From NCBI GenBank assembly GCA_032871835.1, contig CM065297.1:44892203-44956202 (forward strand): a stretch of DNA of 64,000 bases, in the 5' to 3' direction. Every line of letters begins with the position of its first letter. Position 1 is the stretch's first letter. Below are positions 45,636-59,812 of the stretch, piece by piece. The notes beneath the pieces are model-generated. The model did not search any database. It was not told the origin of the DNA and saw nothing but the letters and a program-made list of their open reading frames with translations. This DNA comes from Dipteronia dyeriana. Its lineage: Eukaryota; Streptophyta; Magnoliopsida; Sapindales; Sapindaceae. Made by a program: the position numbers and the translations under genes.

Positions 45636-46019
45636 GGTTGGTTAAAAGGCAAGAGGAGATCTTGAATGTGATAAAGACAAGAATTTGTACAAGAAACCCC
45701 CGAGATAGTCGAGCTTTGCTAGAAGAGACACCATCAAATACTACAGGTTTCACTAGGAGAATGGCCACGAAACCTCCATGTGTTACCAACTGAGGGAAGA
45801 CATTGAAAAGCTAATCAGAGAGGGACATCTCAAGGATATGGTCCTTAGAAGTAGGGATGACCGATTTAAGGACACCCCGGTGGAAGAGCACGATAGAAAC
45901 CAAAGAAGTCCTAGAAGAAATTCAGATAGTGAGGCAATCAACACCATCTTTGGCGGGCCATACACTAGGGGTAGCAACCGAGAAAGAATGACCAAGGTTA
46001 GAGAAGCCATAGATGGTTA
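45636..46019 (+). pseudogene. Tat gag C-terminal part (copy 2)
   Basis: Counterpart of 12383..12766, with the same stops. Confidence 0.73.
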
Positions 46020-46092
46020 GAGGAATCTAGAAGTGAATTTGTTGGTCCCCGATTGGAAGAAGTTAAAGCAAGGAAGAGACCCTATAGTCTTC

Positions 46093-46489
46093 ACTAAGGC
46101 AAATACATATGGATCGGAGGGTAACACTGAATAATGTGATTGTTGTGTCTATTCGCGTGGGTCACAGGAAGTTATGAAGAATGTTGATTGACAATGGGAG
46201 CTCTGTAGATATCTTGAGTGTAGAAGTGTTCGACCAACTCGGGTTGCAAAGAAAAGACCTCCTGCCCCTCAAAGTCCCGGTGAGAGGCTTTGGGGCAGCA
46301 AAATTAAGATCGTTGGGAACATTGAAGTTACTGGTAGAGATTGGGAGCTTTCCCTTAACTAAAATGGTGCTGATGGATTTTGTGGTCTTAAATGTGGAAA
46401 ACTGGTCGTACAACGTCTTGTTAGACAAGCCTTTCTTGAACAAATCAAAATCTGTTACAACCACCTACGCCTTAATAGTAAGTTCCTAA
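46093..46489 (+). pseudogene. Tat protease (copy 2)
   Basis: Counterpart of 12840..13236, with the LIDNGSSVDIL motif. Confidence 0.78.
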
Positions 46490-46752
46490 CATAGGAGGGG
46501 GTGGGTGCCATGAAAAGTTCTTAAGAGTAGGCAAGAAAGGACAATCTAACCATATACAGGGAAAAATTAGAACTAAACGTGATGCAGGTAGATATCCAAA
46601 GAGATGATGAAGACTCAGATGGATGAAGAAGAAGATGCGGCAGAAATGACTGCCCGATTTAACCTAGATCGAAGAGAGATATCTCCTCAAGACGTGAGGC
46701 CCATGAAGATGAGCCAACCGAGGAAGTCATAAGTGACGAGGGTAACCCTGAC

Positions 46753-48193
46753 CAGACCTTAAAACTCGGGGTCCAATGGATGTGGAAATCCGAGAAGGGA
46801 TGGTTAGCTTGTTCAAAGAGTACCAAGACATGTTTGCTTGGAAACACGAAGATATACCCGGTATTGATATAAAGATAATTTCCCACTAATTAGCAGTTGA
46901 TCCCGATCAAAAACCAGTCATCCAGAAGAGAAGGTGGTTTAACTTGGAGAGAAGCAAGACAATCAAAGAAGACGTAACAAATCTGTTGGCAGTAGGATCC
47001 ATAAGGGAGGTGTAGTACCCCGAGTGGGTTGCCAATATGGTGCTAGTAAAAAAGAAGAACAGTCAGCGGAGAATGTGTGTAGATTTCATTGACCTCAATA
47101 AAGCTTATCTGAAAGATAGTTTCCCGTTGCCCCAGATTAATAACCTGGTTGATGCAACATCCGGTCATGAGTTATTGAGCTTCATGGATGCATAATTGGG
47201 GTACAACTAGATCTGGATGTTTGAACCAGATGAAGATAAAACCACTTTTATGACTGACCAGAGGTAATACTATTATAAAATTATACCTTTTGACCTCAAG
47301 AATGCCGGGCGACTAATAAGAGACTGGCAAATAAGATGTTCGCCTGACAGATCGGTAGGAATATAGAGTTATAGGTAGACAATATGCTAACAAAGAACAC
47401 AAAATCCGAGAAACATGTAGAAGATCTCAGGGAGACATTCAAGGTTCTAAGAAGCTTTGGCATGAAACTCAATCCAAAGAAATGTGTTTTCGGGGTGCCT
47501 TCGAGAAGATTCTTGGGTTTTAAAGTTCATCAGAGAAGAATCGAAGTGAACCCAGAAAAAATAAAAGCACTAGATGAAATGAGGTCCCCAAAGATGCTGA
47601 AAGAAATTAAAAGGCTAACAGGTTGCTTGGCATCTCTGAATCAACTCATTAGTAAATCAATGGACAAGTGCCTGCACTTTTTTAGAGCAATCAAGAAGGG
47701 CAAGGGGGTGAAATGGAACGATGAACGTGAGAAGGCATTCTAAAAGATCAAGGAGTACCTAGGCAAAGCACCAATCCTATCTAAACCCCAGGAAGGAGAA
47801 ATGCTCTACCTGTACCTATAGGTCACAACTATGGCAACAGGGTCAGTGTTAGTCAGGTTGGACGAGGGGGTACAAAAGTCAGTATATTACACAAGCAATG
47901 CTTTACTATCAGCTGAAACAAGATACCTGCCAGCTGAGCAGATGGCATTGGCACTAGTGACAGCAACGAGAAAACTAAGACCTTATTTCCAAGCTCACAA
48001 GATCGAGGTTTTCACAGATTGCCCGCTGAAGTAGATTCTATCAAAACTTGAAGTGTCCAGGAGGCTGACCAAATGAGTAGTGGAGTTGGGTGAATTTGAC
48101 ATAGCATATCTGACAAGAGCCGTAATAAAGAGGCAAGTTGTAGCTGACCTAATCGTGAAGTTTACTGAACCAAATAACGAGGTGATCAAGATG
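46753..48193 (+). pseudogene. Tat reverse transcriptase and first RNase H (copy 2)
   Basis: Counterpart of 13500..14940. The active-site motif again reads VDNM. Confidence 0.78.
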
Positions 48194-48212
48194 TTGAAAG
48201 AGAAGGAAGAGT

Positions 48213-48593
48213 TCATCTGGATATTATGTGGATGGGTGGTCAAACACATATGGTAATGGGGCCTGTATAGTGATATCCATATCAGAAGGAGATCAGGTAA
48301 AATGTACCATACGGTTTAACTTCAAAGCCACCAACAATATTGCCTAGTACGAGGCACTCTTGGCAGGACTCAAGGTTTGCACATCGCTAAGGGTGGATGA
48401 ATTGGAAATATTCAGTGACTCACAGGGGGTGGTGAACCAAATCCTAAATGAGTATTAGACCAAGGATAGCAATATGGCTACTTATATAGGATAACCTAGT
48501 TACTGCTCGGGATATTTAAGGCTTATGGAATTACTCAGATCCCGAGGGAAAAGAATGAGAAGGCAGACGCTTTATCAAAATTGGCATAAGATA
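48213..48593 (+). pseudogene. Tat second RNase H (copy 2)
   Basis: Counterpart of 14960..15340. Confidence 0.78.
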
Positions 48594-48792
48594 CTATCAG
48601 CATACGGTCAAAGACTATCCCAGTTGCTCACCTCAAAAGACCAAGCATCGAAGATGAATGGGAAGTGTTGGAAGTAGTAGCAGTTGAAGAAAAACAAGCC
48701 ATTTGGATGACCCCGATTAGGGAATATATAGAAGATGGAACACTCCCAGTAGAAGTAATCGAAGCAAAATGCCTTAGGTATAGAGCCACAAG

Positions 48793-49942
48793 ATATTCAA
48801 TAGTCGGATGAGCATTGTATGGGAGAAGATTCTCAAAGGCCTTGCATAAATGTCTCTACCTAGTGGAAGGAAGGCAAATATTGAAAAGTATCCATACGAG
48901 TATGTGTGGGAACCACTCCGGCAGTAAAAGCCTAGAGCACAAAACTCTCAGATAAGATTCTTACTGGTCGACACTATTTTAAAATGCTCAAGAAGTCAAG
49001 GAATAGTGTGGTAATTGTCAGAGAATAGCCAATGACATCAAGAAGCCTCCCAAGCAGTTGAAGAACATGTTATCACGTTGGTTGTTTGCCATGTGGGGGA
49101 TCATGTGGGGGATAGATTTGATTGGCCCAATGTTGAAACTAACCAAAGGAGGAGCAAAACACGAAAACAAACCATTGTGGCTTTAGACTACTTCACAAAG
49201 TGGGTCGAGGCAGAAACACTAGTACACATAACTGAGGCTAACGCGACTAACTTCGTAAATAACAACAACATTTATCGATTTGGAATCCCGGACACAATAA
49301 TCACAGACAACGGAACCCAGTTCGATAGTGATAACTTTAGGAACATGTGTCATGCCTTTTACATAAAGAATTATTTTGCCACACCTGCCCATCCTCAGAC
49401 GAATGGCCAGATAGAAGAAATAAACAAGATAATTAAGCATACCTTAAAGGCAAAGCTAGATGCTAAGAAATGGAATTAGGTAGACAAGCTACAAGAAGTC
49501 GTATGGGCATATCGAACCACAGAAAGAACTTCAATAGGAGAGACCTCCTATTCACTAGCATTCAGGATGAAGGCAGTAATCCTAGTAATAGTAATTCATA
49601 ATTCACCAACGAGGTAAATGTGGAAATATTAGAAAGAACCTAGACGAGTTGGAGGAAAAAAGGGACCTGCTGAGAATAAGGAACACCACCTATCAACTAA
49701 GTGCAACCAGGTACTACAACTCACATGTCCTATTCAGGAGATTCCAACTCAGAGATCTAATTCTGAGGAAGGTGTCACCCAATACGAGGGAGAAATCACC
49801 TAGATCGTTGGCGGATAATTGGGAAGTACCATACCAAGTGGTCGAATTGGCTTGTCATGGTGCATACCACCTTGCCTGACCAAAAGGGAGCTAGCTGCCC
49901 GGACCATGCAATGCTAAATATCTAAAAATGTTCTACCCTACA
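48793..49942 (+). pseudogene. Tat integrase (copy 2)
   Basis: Counterpart of 15540..16690. The T run that follows is one base shorter than in copy 1. Confidence 0.83.
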
Positions 49943-51053
49943 GGTTTTTTTATTATTACATTTTAGTTTAGAAACGGATTTGCTTAGTGTAGCTTAAAAA
50001 TAAATCTACTTTGTTAGTTAATTTACTAATGTTTCTGTTCAGCATTTAATAAAAATCCCCTTGAGGGAACAGTTTCAAGAAGTCAAGAAACGGTGTTCTA
50101 AATTTACTTTATTTTACAAAAGAATCTCTAGGAACCTAAAAGTCGTTCAGTCTCGATAGGAGCGCCCAGGAGGTCTAGTGAGGGGGCCACTCATTGAAAC
50201 TAACTGGGTATAATGAAACATAGTTTGGACGCTTTCAGGCTATAAGAACCTGATGAGATGTGCCAAGAGTTGAATGGGGAAGGAAAAATCTATGCTAGAA
50301 ATAATTGCTAACAAAAACGGTTGTAAAGATAGTACGATATAAGTCACTCCATTGCAACGAATCTTGGTCAACAGACTATTGGGAGATGACACAATGACTT
50401 AGTTGACAGATAAAAGATAAGCATCTATAAACTAGATTCCATGTAAATGGTCTATAAAGAACACTACTTGACATAAGGACAAAAGCTGTGGATCGGTTAA
50501 GAGTTAAAATAACTGATCAGGCCAATACCAATGGTCCACCCAATGCTGCTTAAAAAAGAGGGGCATGACGAACCCCTACACATATAGTTACTCGGTCAAA
50601 GATAGGGCGATAAACTTAATATAGTTTAAGTTAATAAATAGTCCTAGCCATGTTAAAACTGCTTGGTCAAGGATGGCGTAGATAGTCTCGACTGGGAATA
50701 AGTTGTTCACACAAAGATGGGCTACGATCGAAAGCGGGCGATTTAGTTACGAAATGATTCTCGTCATGCATGATGATCTGGTTATAGCCAAAATAGTTAG
50801 CTTGGTACGATACAATGTACATAATTCAAGTTAGTGAACAACTATAACCAATCGTAGATTGCTCTGTTTTTAGTTAATTATTCATTCTGACTTAGGCCAA
50901 GTTTATCCCGATCATACAACAGAACGTCCTATTCTTACTAAGTTACTTATTTAAGTACAAACAACAAAAAAGAAATTTTTTATATTAAAAATTTAAAGAG
51001 GTTACAAAAGAGAGGTTACATAAACAATACTGATAGGAAGCAAGGCTAAAGGG
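49943..51053 (+). other. Tat 3' untranslated region (copy 2)
   Basis: Counterpart of 16691..17801. No coding feature supported. Confidence 0.5.
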
Positions 51054-51290
51054 TCAAGCGTCTGGAGTGCTGGAAGGACCCCCAGGTCCGAATCTGCTAG
51101 GAGGAAGGTCATCACCCCTGTAATTATTGGTCTGGTTTTCGAATTCCGGCTAGGTGATATCAATCTCTAGGTCGTTAGCCATGAACAGAGAATAATCTGT
51201 GTTTGGCAAGGGGCCAACATCAACTCCCTTGGTCTGAGCACCACTCTCTTCACCAGTGTGGAAAACCAGTAAGGAAGACTTTGAAGGAAG
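51054..51290 (-). pseudogene. Possible antisense ORF relic (copy 2)
   Basis: Counterpart of 17802..18038, with the same single internal stop. Confidence 0.3.
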
Positions 51291-51346
51291 CTATAAATAC
51301 ATAGGATTCCTTCCCGATGGATGTGTAATAGGCCTTCCACCTAATC

Positions 51347-53004
51347 CTCTCCAAACGCAATTCGAATTTCACAAGATGGATGAGAACGAGTGCTTTAATG
51401 ATTTTGAAATAAGGTTGATGGACATTGTGAACCAAAGTCATCAACTTAGTGATCCTTATTAGGATAGAAAGATCAATCAGAAGATTATGAGATCTCTACC
51501 CGATAGGTTTGAGTCTAAGGTGACGGCTTTGGAAGAAAATAGTGGTTACAAGGACATGAAGCCAAATGAAGTGATTGAGAGGCTTCTAGCTTATGAATCT
51601 AGGAAATGTCCTAACCCCACACCATCAAAGAAGTAAAAAGATATTACTTTGAAAGCCTCCAAAGTTGAGAAAGAGGTACGTGATGACTCGGATGAAGAGA
51701 TGGCCTTGCTAATGAGGAAGTTCAAGAAATTCTACAAGTCTGAAAAGAAAGGCTTTGGATCCAATGGTCAAGACTTGAAGAAAAAGGCTCCCTTCAAGAA
51801 GTTTGAGCCTAGGCAAGAGAAGAGCGAGAAGAAAGGAGTCCAATGCTATGAACGTGGTGGAATAGGTCACTTTGCCCCAAAATGTGCAAATCACAAGAAC
51901 AAGAAGAAGGGAAAAGTGATGGCTGCCACATGGAGTGAAAGTGATGACTCTAATGAAGGAGATGAGTCTTCAAATGATGAAGAACTCATGGCTAACTTCA
52001 CATCATTTACATCCTCTCTTAGGAGCAAAGATGCTAGTGAAGAAGAGAATGATAGTCAAGATGGAGACTACTCAAGTGATAATGGATTTTCATCACAAAC
52101 CACAAATGGAAGTATGGATAGGATGGATCTCAAGGACTACATGGCCAAGTTTGAGAGCTCAAGATTAAAGAACAAGAATGAGATCAAGAGATTAAAAGAA
52201 GAAAATCTAGATCTCTCAACTCAAGTTGACCAACTAAATGAAGAGTTGGAAAGATCTAAGAGGAGTGAAGAAGGGTTGAAGAAAGAGCTTGAAGATGCTA
52301 GAGAGTTGTTGGCCAAGATGAACTCTAGCACTAAGAAACTTGACCACATGCTAGATGTTAGAAAGAGGCCAAGTGACAAGAAGGGGCTTGGGGTTTGAAG
52401 ATAACAAGATGTCCTCCACTCCAAGCAAGACCATTTTTGTAAGAAGCATGAACTTCAATGGGTCCTCTCCTCATCAAACTCCTAGGAAGAAGCTTGATCT
52501 AGGAGAGTTTTCAAAAAGTGCTCAAGTGAAGGTGGCACCAAGAAGCCCACCTCAAGCTCATCCTACATTATCTCCTCAAGTTAACCTCCCTTATCCAAAA
52601 GCTCACAAAGGGAAAGCACCTATCATGCAAGATCAACCAAGGAAGCAATCAAGTCTTGCTCAACAACAAAGAAGGAAAGCTCCTCAACAACAAGTAAGAC
52701 AACCACAAAGACATGGGAAGACTCCAATGCATCCTGAAGGATATGGTATAGTTCCTAACTTCTTACCTACATGTCATTTTTGTTGTATTGATGGTCACAT
52801 TAGACCAAATTGCTTTAGATATATCAAATTGTGTAGGATTGAAAGCATGATAGAAAAGAAAAAGGCTAGAGCCATAAAGCATGATCCTAGGACATCTAGA
52901 GCCATGATGCATGATCCTAAGAAACCTAGAGCCATGATGCATGTCACTAGAAAGAGTGGAACACCTTTGCATGACCCTAGACATTTAGAGCCCATGTACC
53001 ATTG
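51347..53004 (+). pseudogene. Sirevirus B gag (copy 2)
   Basis: Counterpart of 18095..19752, with identical stops and frameshift. Confidence 0.85.
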
Positions 53005-53550
53005 ACCACTAGGAAGAAAAATACTGCACCTAGGTGGATTAGAAAGGATGAACACATTTGCCATGTTGCACAAATTGCCTTGAAAGCTCATTCATGTGAT
53101 TTTTTATATTTGGATAGTGGGTGCTCAAGGCACATGACTAGAAATAAGAGTTTCTTTGAGACTCTTGTGATGGAGGAGGGAGGAATTGTCACCTTTGGTG
53201 ATGGATCCAAAAAGAATGTCAAAGGAAAGGAAACCATTTCCATTTCTGGATTACCTTCCTTGTCCAATGCTTTGTATGTTGATGGCCTAAAAGCCAATTT
53301 GATAAGCATTTCACATCTTAGTGATGATGGACTCTCTGTCTTGTTTAGGAAAAATGATTGTTCTATCCTATTGCCTAATGGACAAACCTTGTTAAAAGGT
53401 ATGAGGTCTAGTGACAATTGCTATTGTCTTGAGGCTAGAAGTGTGTCTTGTAATGTGTCCAAGGATGAACAAATAGAGTTATGGCATGAAAGACTTGGTC
53501 ACATGAACTTTAGGGATTTAAGAATCTTAGATAAGTTCAATGTTGTGTGA
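53002..53550 (+). pseudogene. Sirevirus B protease and pre-integrase segment (copy 2)
   Basis: Counterpart of 19750..20298, ending at the same TGA. Confidence 0.87.
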
Positions 53551-54262
53551 GGCCTTCCAAAGCTTGGGAAAAAGGTTAATGGTGTTTATGGACCTTGCCA
53601 ACAAGGGAAGCAAACCAAAAGTATGCACAAAATGGGCAAGTATATAACCACTAAAGAACCTCTAGAGCTTCTCCACATGGATCTTATGGGTCCTATACAA
53701 ACCGAGAGTTTAGGTGGAAAGAGATATATTTTTATATGTGTAGATGACTTCTCTAGGTACACATGGACCTTTTTCCTTAGAGAAAATCTAAAACTTTTGA
53801 AGAGTTTAAAATGCTTTGCTCTAAAATTCAAAATGAAATGAACTCCAAGATTAAAAGCATTAAGAGAATTATGAGTGACCATGGGAAGGAATTTGAGAAT
53901 TCCCACTTTGAAAACTTTTGCAATAGTCTAGGCATTTCTCATGAGTTTTCGGCTCCTAGGACACCTCAACAAAATGGAGTTGTTGAGAGGAAAAATAGGG
54001 TTCTTTAAGAAATGGCCCGTGTGATGTTGCTTAGCAACAATGTCCCTAGGAATCTTTAGGTCGAGGCCGTCAATACGACTTGCTACATAGGAAATAGAGT
54101 CTTCCTTAGGCCCCACACTAGGAAAACCTCCTATGAGTTATGGAAAGGTAGGAAGCCAAATGTTAGCTACTTCCACACTTTTGGAAGCAAATGTTACATT
54201 TTGAATGACCGTGACCAACTTGGCAAATTTGATGCTAAGAGTGATTAGGGTATCTTCATTGG
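53551..54262 (+). pseudogene. Sirevirus B integrase (copy 2)
   Basis: Counterpart of 20299..21010. Confidence 0.84.
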
Positions 54263-55881
54263 CTATGCCTTGAATAGTAGAGCCTATAGAGTTTTTAATC
54301 TAAGAACTAGGACCGTAATGGAATCATCTAATGTTGTCATTAATGATACTAGGCTCAAAACTAATGACCATGAAGAGGAGGTAGATCTAGTTGATGACTC
54401 CCCTTTGGAGAAAGTAGTTGATATCTCTAATGTTGAAAAGGCTAATCTTGATAATGACATAGCACAACTTAGTGATAGGATTCCTCACTTGGACTTAAAA
54501 GAACCTGCTCTATGGGTTAGAAAACTTCATGACAAAGATGACATTATTGGTGAAGTTAGTGAGGGTGTTAGGACTAGGCGTCAAATGGCTAATCTTATTA
54601 GCTACACTTGCTACACCTCTCAAATAGAACCCAAGAAAATTGATGAAGCTCTAAAAGATGAATTTTGGATGCTTGCTATGCAAGAAGAACTTAACCAATT
54701 TAAAAGGAATGAGGTTTGGATTCTAGTTCCTAGGCCTAGGAACACCAATGTGTAGGCACCAAGTGGGTATATAGGAACAAATCCGATGAGGATGACGACA
54801 TTGTGAGAAACAAGCACCAAGGGCTTGTTATGAGCGTCTCACCCAATATCTCTTAGACAACGGTTACACTAGGGGTAGTGTTGACAATACTCTATTTATC
54901 AAGAAAAACAAAGATGAGCTCTTTATAACTCAAATCTATGTTGATGATATAGTCTTTGGCTCCACCAATGCCACCAAAGTTCAACAACTTGTTGATGTCA
55001 TGTCTCATGAATTTGAGATGAGTTTTGTTGGTGAGTTGAGTTACTTTCTAGGTTTACAAATTAAGCAAATGGATAATGGGATTTTCATATCTCAAGCTAA
55101 GTATGCCAAAAACCTAGTAAAGAAATTTGGCATTGAAAGTGCCAAACATTGTGATACACCCATGAGTACCACTTTGAAGCTAAGCAAGGATGCTAGTGGT
55201 AAAAGTGTGGACCAAACTTTATATCGTGGCATGGATGGTAGCTTGCTCTATTTGACCGCAAGTAGGCCCGATATCTCCTTTAGTATGGGTGTGTGTGCTA
55301 GGTACTAAGCGGATCCTAAGGAGTCTCATCTCTCTTCTGTTAAGAGAATCATTCGATATGTGAATGGGACATCCAACTATGGGATTTGTTACTCTTTTGA
55401 CACTAATGCTAGTCTTGTAAGCTTTAGTGATGTAGATTGGGCAGGAAATTGCGATGATAGGAAAAGTACATCGGGCGGTTGCTTTTTCCTTGGGAACAAC
55501 CTCGTCTCTTCGTTTTGCAAGAAGAAAAATTTGTTTTCCTTGTCCACGGCTGAGGCCGAATATATTGTTGCTGGTAGTGGATGCACACAACTCCTTTGGA
55601 TGAAGCAAATGCTAGTCGACTATGGATTCATTCAAGGTACTCTTACTCTCTTTTGTGATAACTTGAGTGCAATTAATATTTCAAAGAATCCGGTTCAGCA
55701 TTCTAGGACTAAGCATATTTACATCCGTCACCATTGCATTAAAGAACTAGTTGAGAGCAAATGCATTGTACTTGAGCATGTAGGTACAAATGATCAACTA
55801 GCGGATCTATTTACTAAACCCTTAGATGCTACTAGATTCAAGACTCTTAGTAGATCTATTGGGATTTGTTTAATGGAGTGA
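54263..55881 (+). pseudogene. Sirevirus B reverse transcriptase and RNase H with deletion (copy 2)
   Basis: Counterpart of 21011..22629. The deletion junction GAAACAAG is at 54807..54814. Confidence 0.86.
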
Positions 55882-57112
55882 TGTGTTGTGGTTTTTGACC
55901 CCATATGGGGAACTCAAGCAAAGAGAGCTATTGTATACGTGTTGCATGCAATTTTTCTTAATTATGTTTATGCCTCTTTATTGATTGCTTGAGTAGCTTG
56001 GTTGCTCTTATAGTATATTGTATTTTCTTAAATAAGTGTGAACTTTGCTATGATTACAATCCATGTCATATTTATGTACAAACATGCATTTTTGGACTAG
56101 GAGATATATATTGGAAGTACATGTTAAATGACCTATAATTATCTCCATGACATGATGATTCTTAAATGACATGCTAATGGAAAATGATAAAGCATGATTT
56201 GATGATTGCAATTGTTAAATGCAACACATTGTGTGAAACATACTAGTGAGACTAAAATGTTTAATCAATGTCTCTCTTTCGTTATTAATTGAACATGGCT
56301 ATTATCATACGGGTATCCTCCCGGAAAAATCAAATAGGGTGCAAAGTTGCTCATGCCATGTTTAGTTTATAAAGTTGGATATAGTTCCCTTAAAACTTGA
56401 TATTTATAAGAACTCTATATTCTTGCTTATCTCATGACAAATGGTGAAATTGGTTTGAATTTTATTGGAAACCTTTGTCATTTGCTTTGCCAAATACCAT
56501 TGATTTTGGACTTGAATGCAACATGTCTTGTATGCAAAGCATTTTTAATTCACACATTTTCTTCAAAATAAATCTCCTTGTTTCTCTCATATTAAAAGAG
56601 TTGCATAAATGTGGCTTATATAATTATGCAACAATCTTGTATGCTCTTTTCTTTCTTTGCCTTGAGTGACCCGGTTGGGGACTTCTCCTTTGCCTATATC
56701 ATGACAAAAAGGGGGAGTAGCATTGACCTAGCATTGTGTTGTTAGGGGAGTAGCATGGCATGTGGTAGCATGTGTTGGCATTAAGGGGAGTACATGTTTT
56801 AGGGGGAGATTACATTTAGGAGGAGTAACCCTTTGAGATGGAGCATTGCATGATGTGGTACATTACTCATATTCTTATATATAAATGTTTTTGTTTAATG
56901 TTCACTTGATCATCTCACATGCACTTGGTTTGGAAAGTGTATTTGTGCTTGCTTTGTGTGTAGGGTTGATAGTTCTACAAGAGATTGAAGATTTGAAGTT
57001 TTTTTTTATGTTTATCTCTTTGTAATGTAGAATATCGTCCCGGTGTTTTATTTTGTCTTGTGAGGATCAATGTGAGTGGTGGTTTTGTCTTGAAATAGCC
57101 AAAGGGGGAGAT
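55882..57112 (+). other. Sirevirus B 3' UTR (copy 2)
   Basis: Counterpart of 22630..23860. Polypurine cluster at 56706..56844, with C56830 in place of A23578. Confidence 0.74.
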
Positions 57113-58692
57113 TGAAAAGTCCTCATTTGTTGATTGGCTTATTTCGTGAACAACCACATTGTTGGGGTTCATGTAAGGGTAGCTTAGGCTCTCAAGACCT
57201 AAAGAGGAGAAGCACGAAAGGTAAAATTCTTGTGCTTACTTACTATGAAGAGATAGTTGCACATACTCACATATTCATGCATAACTCTTGATCTTATATG
57301 TTGAGTGTTTTCTTGTGTGCATTTTAGTTTAAATAACTCTTGTTGACCTATTTGCATCTTGCTTTGAAAGTTGTATGTCATGCTAGGCATTAAAATAGGA
57401 TACAATTTCATCACTCTTGAAGTTATTGTTTTTGTGCATTTGAGTGTTGAAGAATAGGCCTTGCGCTGGTGGTACGCTACTCGACCAGTGCACCTTACTA
57501 GCGCAACATTCACAGTGGACCACCGCTAGTCATGCGCCACTGAGCTGCGCTGCTGTACCCGCGCATTATTGAAAAATGTGGGCGTGCGCTGGTAGTGCGC
57601 TACTCGTCTAGCGCAGCCTCACCAGTGCAAACTTCCTAGAGAATCTGCGCTTGTGTTGCACTACTGGGATGCGCTACTCGTCCATCGCCTGTTTTAAAAA
57701 TAAGCTGTGCGCTGGAGGTGCGCTACTCGACCAGCGTACACAGAGGAAGCTGGAACGTATTTTCCAAAACGACCTCACTTTGCTTGGATCTTATATATAT
57801 ATAACCCAATGCCTTAAGGTCGTGCATGAGTTCAGAATATCACATTTCTTCCTTAGAACACATTTCAAAGGAAAAACACTTCCAAGAACTCATTTTTAAT
57901 CACTCAAAGCATTCCCATGAGAATTAAATCTTCATCTTGCATCATCTAAGTTCATCTAGAGTGCATCTATGGATAGGGTTGCTTCATCATATCTTGTTTG
58001 GTAAGTTCTTCACTATCTTCTTACAAGTTAAGTGTTTTGCTTACTAAACCATCTCTTTAATTAATTATATTCTCTTAGAATATTTTTAGATACAAATTAG
58101 AGATTGTTGTGATGACATGATTTAGTGTTGTATTGTGATAGCTTCATAGGATTGATTGATCTATGTTTAGCTAAGCTATTTGAACATGTCATTTAGCACT
58201 TGATATCTAGGATTGCATTAATTGTCATCTCATTATCCTAGATAAGCATATAGGGTTTCCTAGCCTTGTTGTTCATTGAATATCATCATATATTCACTTA
58301 GGACACTTTATCTCTTCATTGAGAAGTAAGACTTGTGTTGCTTCCGGGAGTAGGTGGCTTAAAGCACAAGCATGATGAACTAGGTTCACTTATACCGGGA
58401 TTAGGTAGTGGTGGAGGATTAAACCGGGATTAGGTTGTAATTTCTTTATCATTAGTGGATTCGAGGTTCTAGTGTGGCGAACTTATCAGCCCGTAGTTTT
58501 TCCCATTTGGAGGGTTTCCACGTATATCTCAAGTGTTTTTACTATTTCCGCATTTATTACACTTGTGGTATTTTTGTAACTAGATAGGGGTATTTTCATC
58601 AACTTGACTATTAATGAAAATTGGGTAAAATTTAATTAAAATCTATTCACCCCCCCTCTAGATTAATATTACACACCAGAATATTTGTTTCA
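57113..58692 (+). repeat. 3' LTR of Sirevirus B (copy 2)
   Basis: Counterpart of 23861..25440, with C57437 in place of G24185. Palindrome-rich island at 57461..57740. Confidence 0.92.
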
Positions 58693-59647
58693 GTATAATT
58701 AATATTAAAGACTATATTTGATAAGTTGATAAATAAAAGGAATTATTTATCTAATCAAATTAGGATGTCTTTAATAGTGTTACAAATACACTAGTGAGTT
58801 GGATTAGGAGTCTTGGTGTAGGAAAAAATTCTTTTTGGAAAAGGATTCTTGGTCACCAAGTAAATCTACCTAAGGATAAAATTCTTCTTTGAAAAGGATT
58901 ATTAACTACCAAATAAATCCACTTAAGGAAATGATTCTTGCCAAACAAGTAAATCCTTCTTAGGAGAGGATTTATGATCCAAATATAATTCCAAGAGTAA
59001 AATTCGGCCAGCCCTATATATATAAGAAATTTCAGCCAGCCATGTTGTTGAAAAAAAAAGAGAAATTTTGGCCAACTATAGGGAGATTTTCTTGGAGAGA
59101 ATTCGGCCACCATAGAATTTTGAGGAAGAAAAAACTGATTTTATTATAGACGAAATTCGATCAACTCTAAGAAATAGTGTGAGATTCGGCAAAGAAGACA
59201 AGGAAGAAAGAACGTTTAGTTTTCGATAGTACACTAGTAGCCTTTACATTAAAAGGTTTTGTGTATAACATCGAATCAAGGTTCACGCGAGTTTCAATCA
59301 AATAGATTGATAATTCACAAGTGACCTAACGTTCTTTGTTTTCTTCTTGGAGGATTATTGTAACTAACAAAGAGAAAGATTTTGTTTGTTTCCATCCTCA
59401 GGTATACAATTTAAAGAAAGGGAGCCCTCACTCGTAGGTGATTCACGTTCGTGATTGGATTGGAAGATCTTATGGAATTAATTCGGCGCTTGTTCAATCG
59501 TCACGAGAAAAAGGTACACTACTTTTATATACGTCAATTAATCTGGGGTTAAGGTTCTTGTTATTGAAAAAGGGAAAATTTTAATTTATACCGAAACCCT
59601 AATTTATAAATTTTTCTCACACTTCCGTTGCGCGGATTTTCCCTACA
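58693..59647 (+). mobile_element. Probable unidentified LTR (copy 2)
   Basis: Counterpart of 25441..26395. The 165 bp that follow (59648..59812) hold nothing I can name. Confidence 0.4.
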
Positions 59648-59812
59648 ACTTATTCATGTATGCACATGCATTAGACTTAAAGTTGACAATTTTTGTAAAT
59701 TGCATGTTCTAGGATTATATCTATGGAATTACGTACTTGTGTGTTATTGTGTTCATTTATTGTATTTTTATGATATTGAACTTGTTACTGGTGAAATTTG
59801 GAGGATATGACA

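Larger units (their letters stand above)
45636..51346 (+). mobile_element. Tat-lineage element, right-hand part (copy 2)
   Basis: Counterpart of 12383..18094. Together with 26561..28881 it forms one Tat element split by Sirevirus A. Confidence 0.85.
51347..58692 (+). mobile_element. Sirevirus B, 5'-truncated (copy 2)
   Basis: Counterpart of 18095..25440 at an offset of 33252. It contains both substitutions found between the repeat copies (56830 and 57437). Confidence 0.88.
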
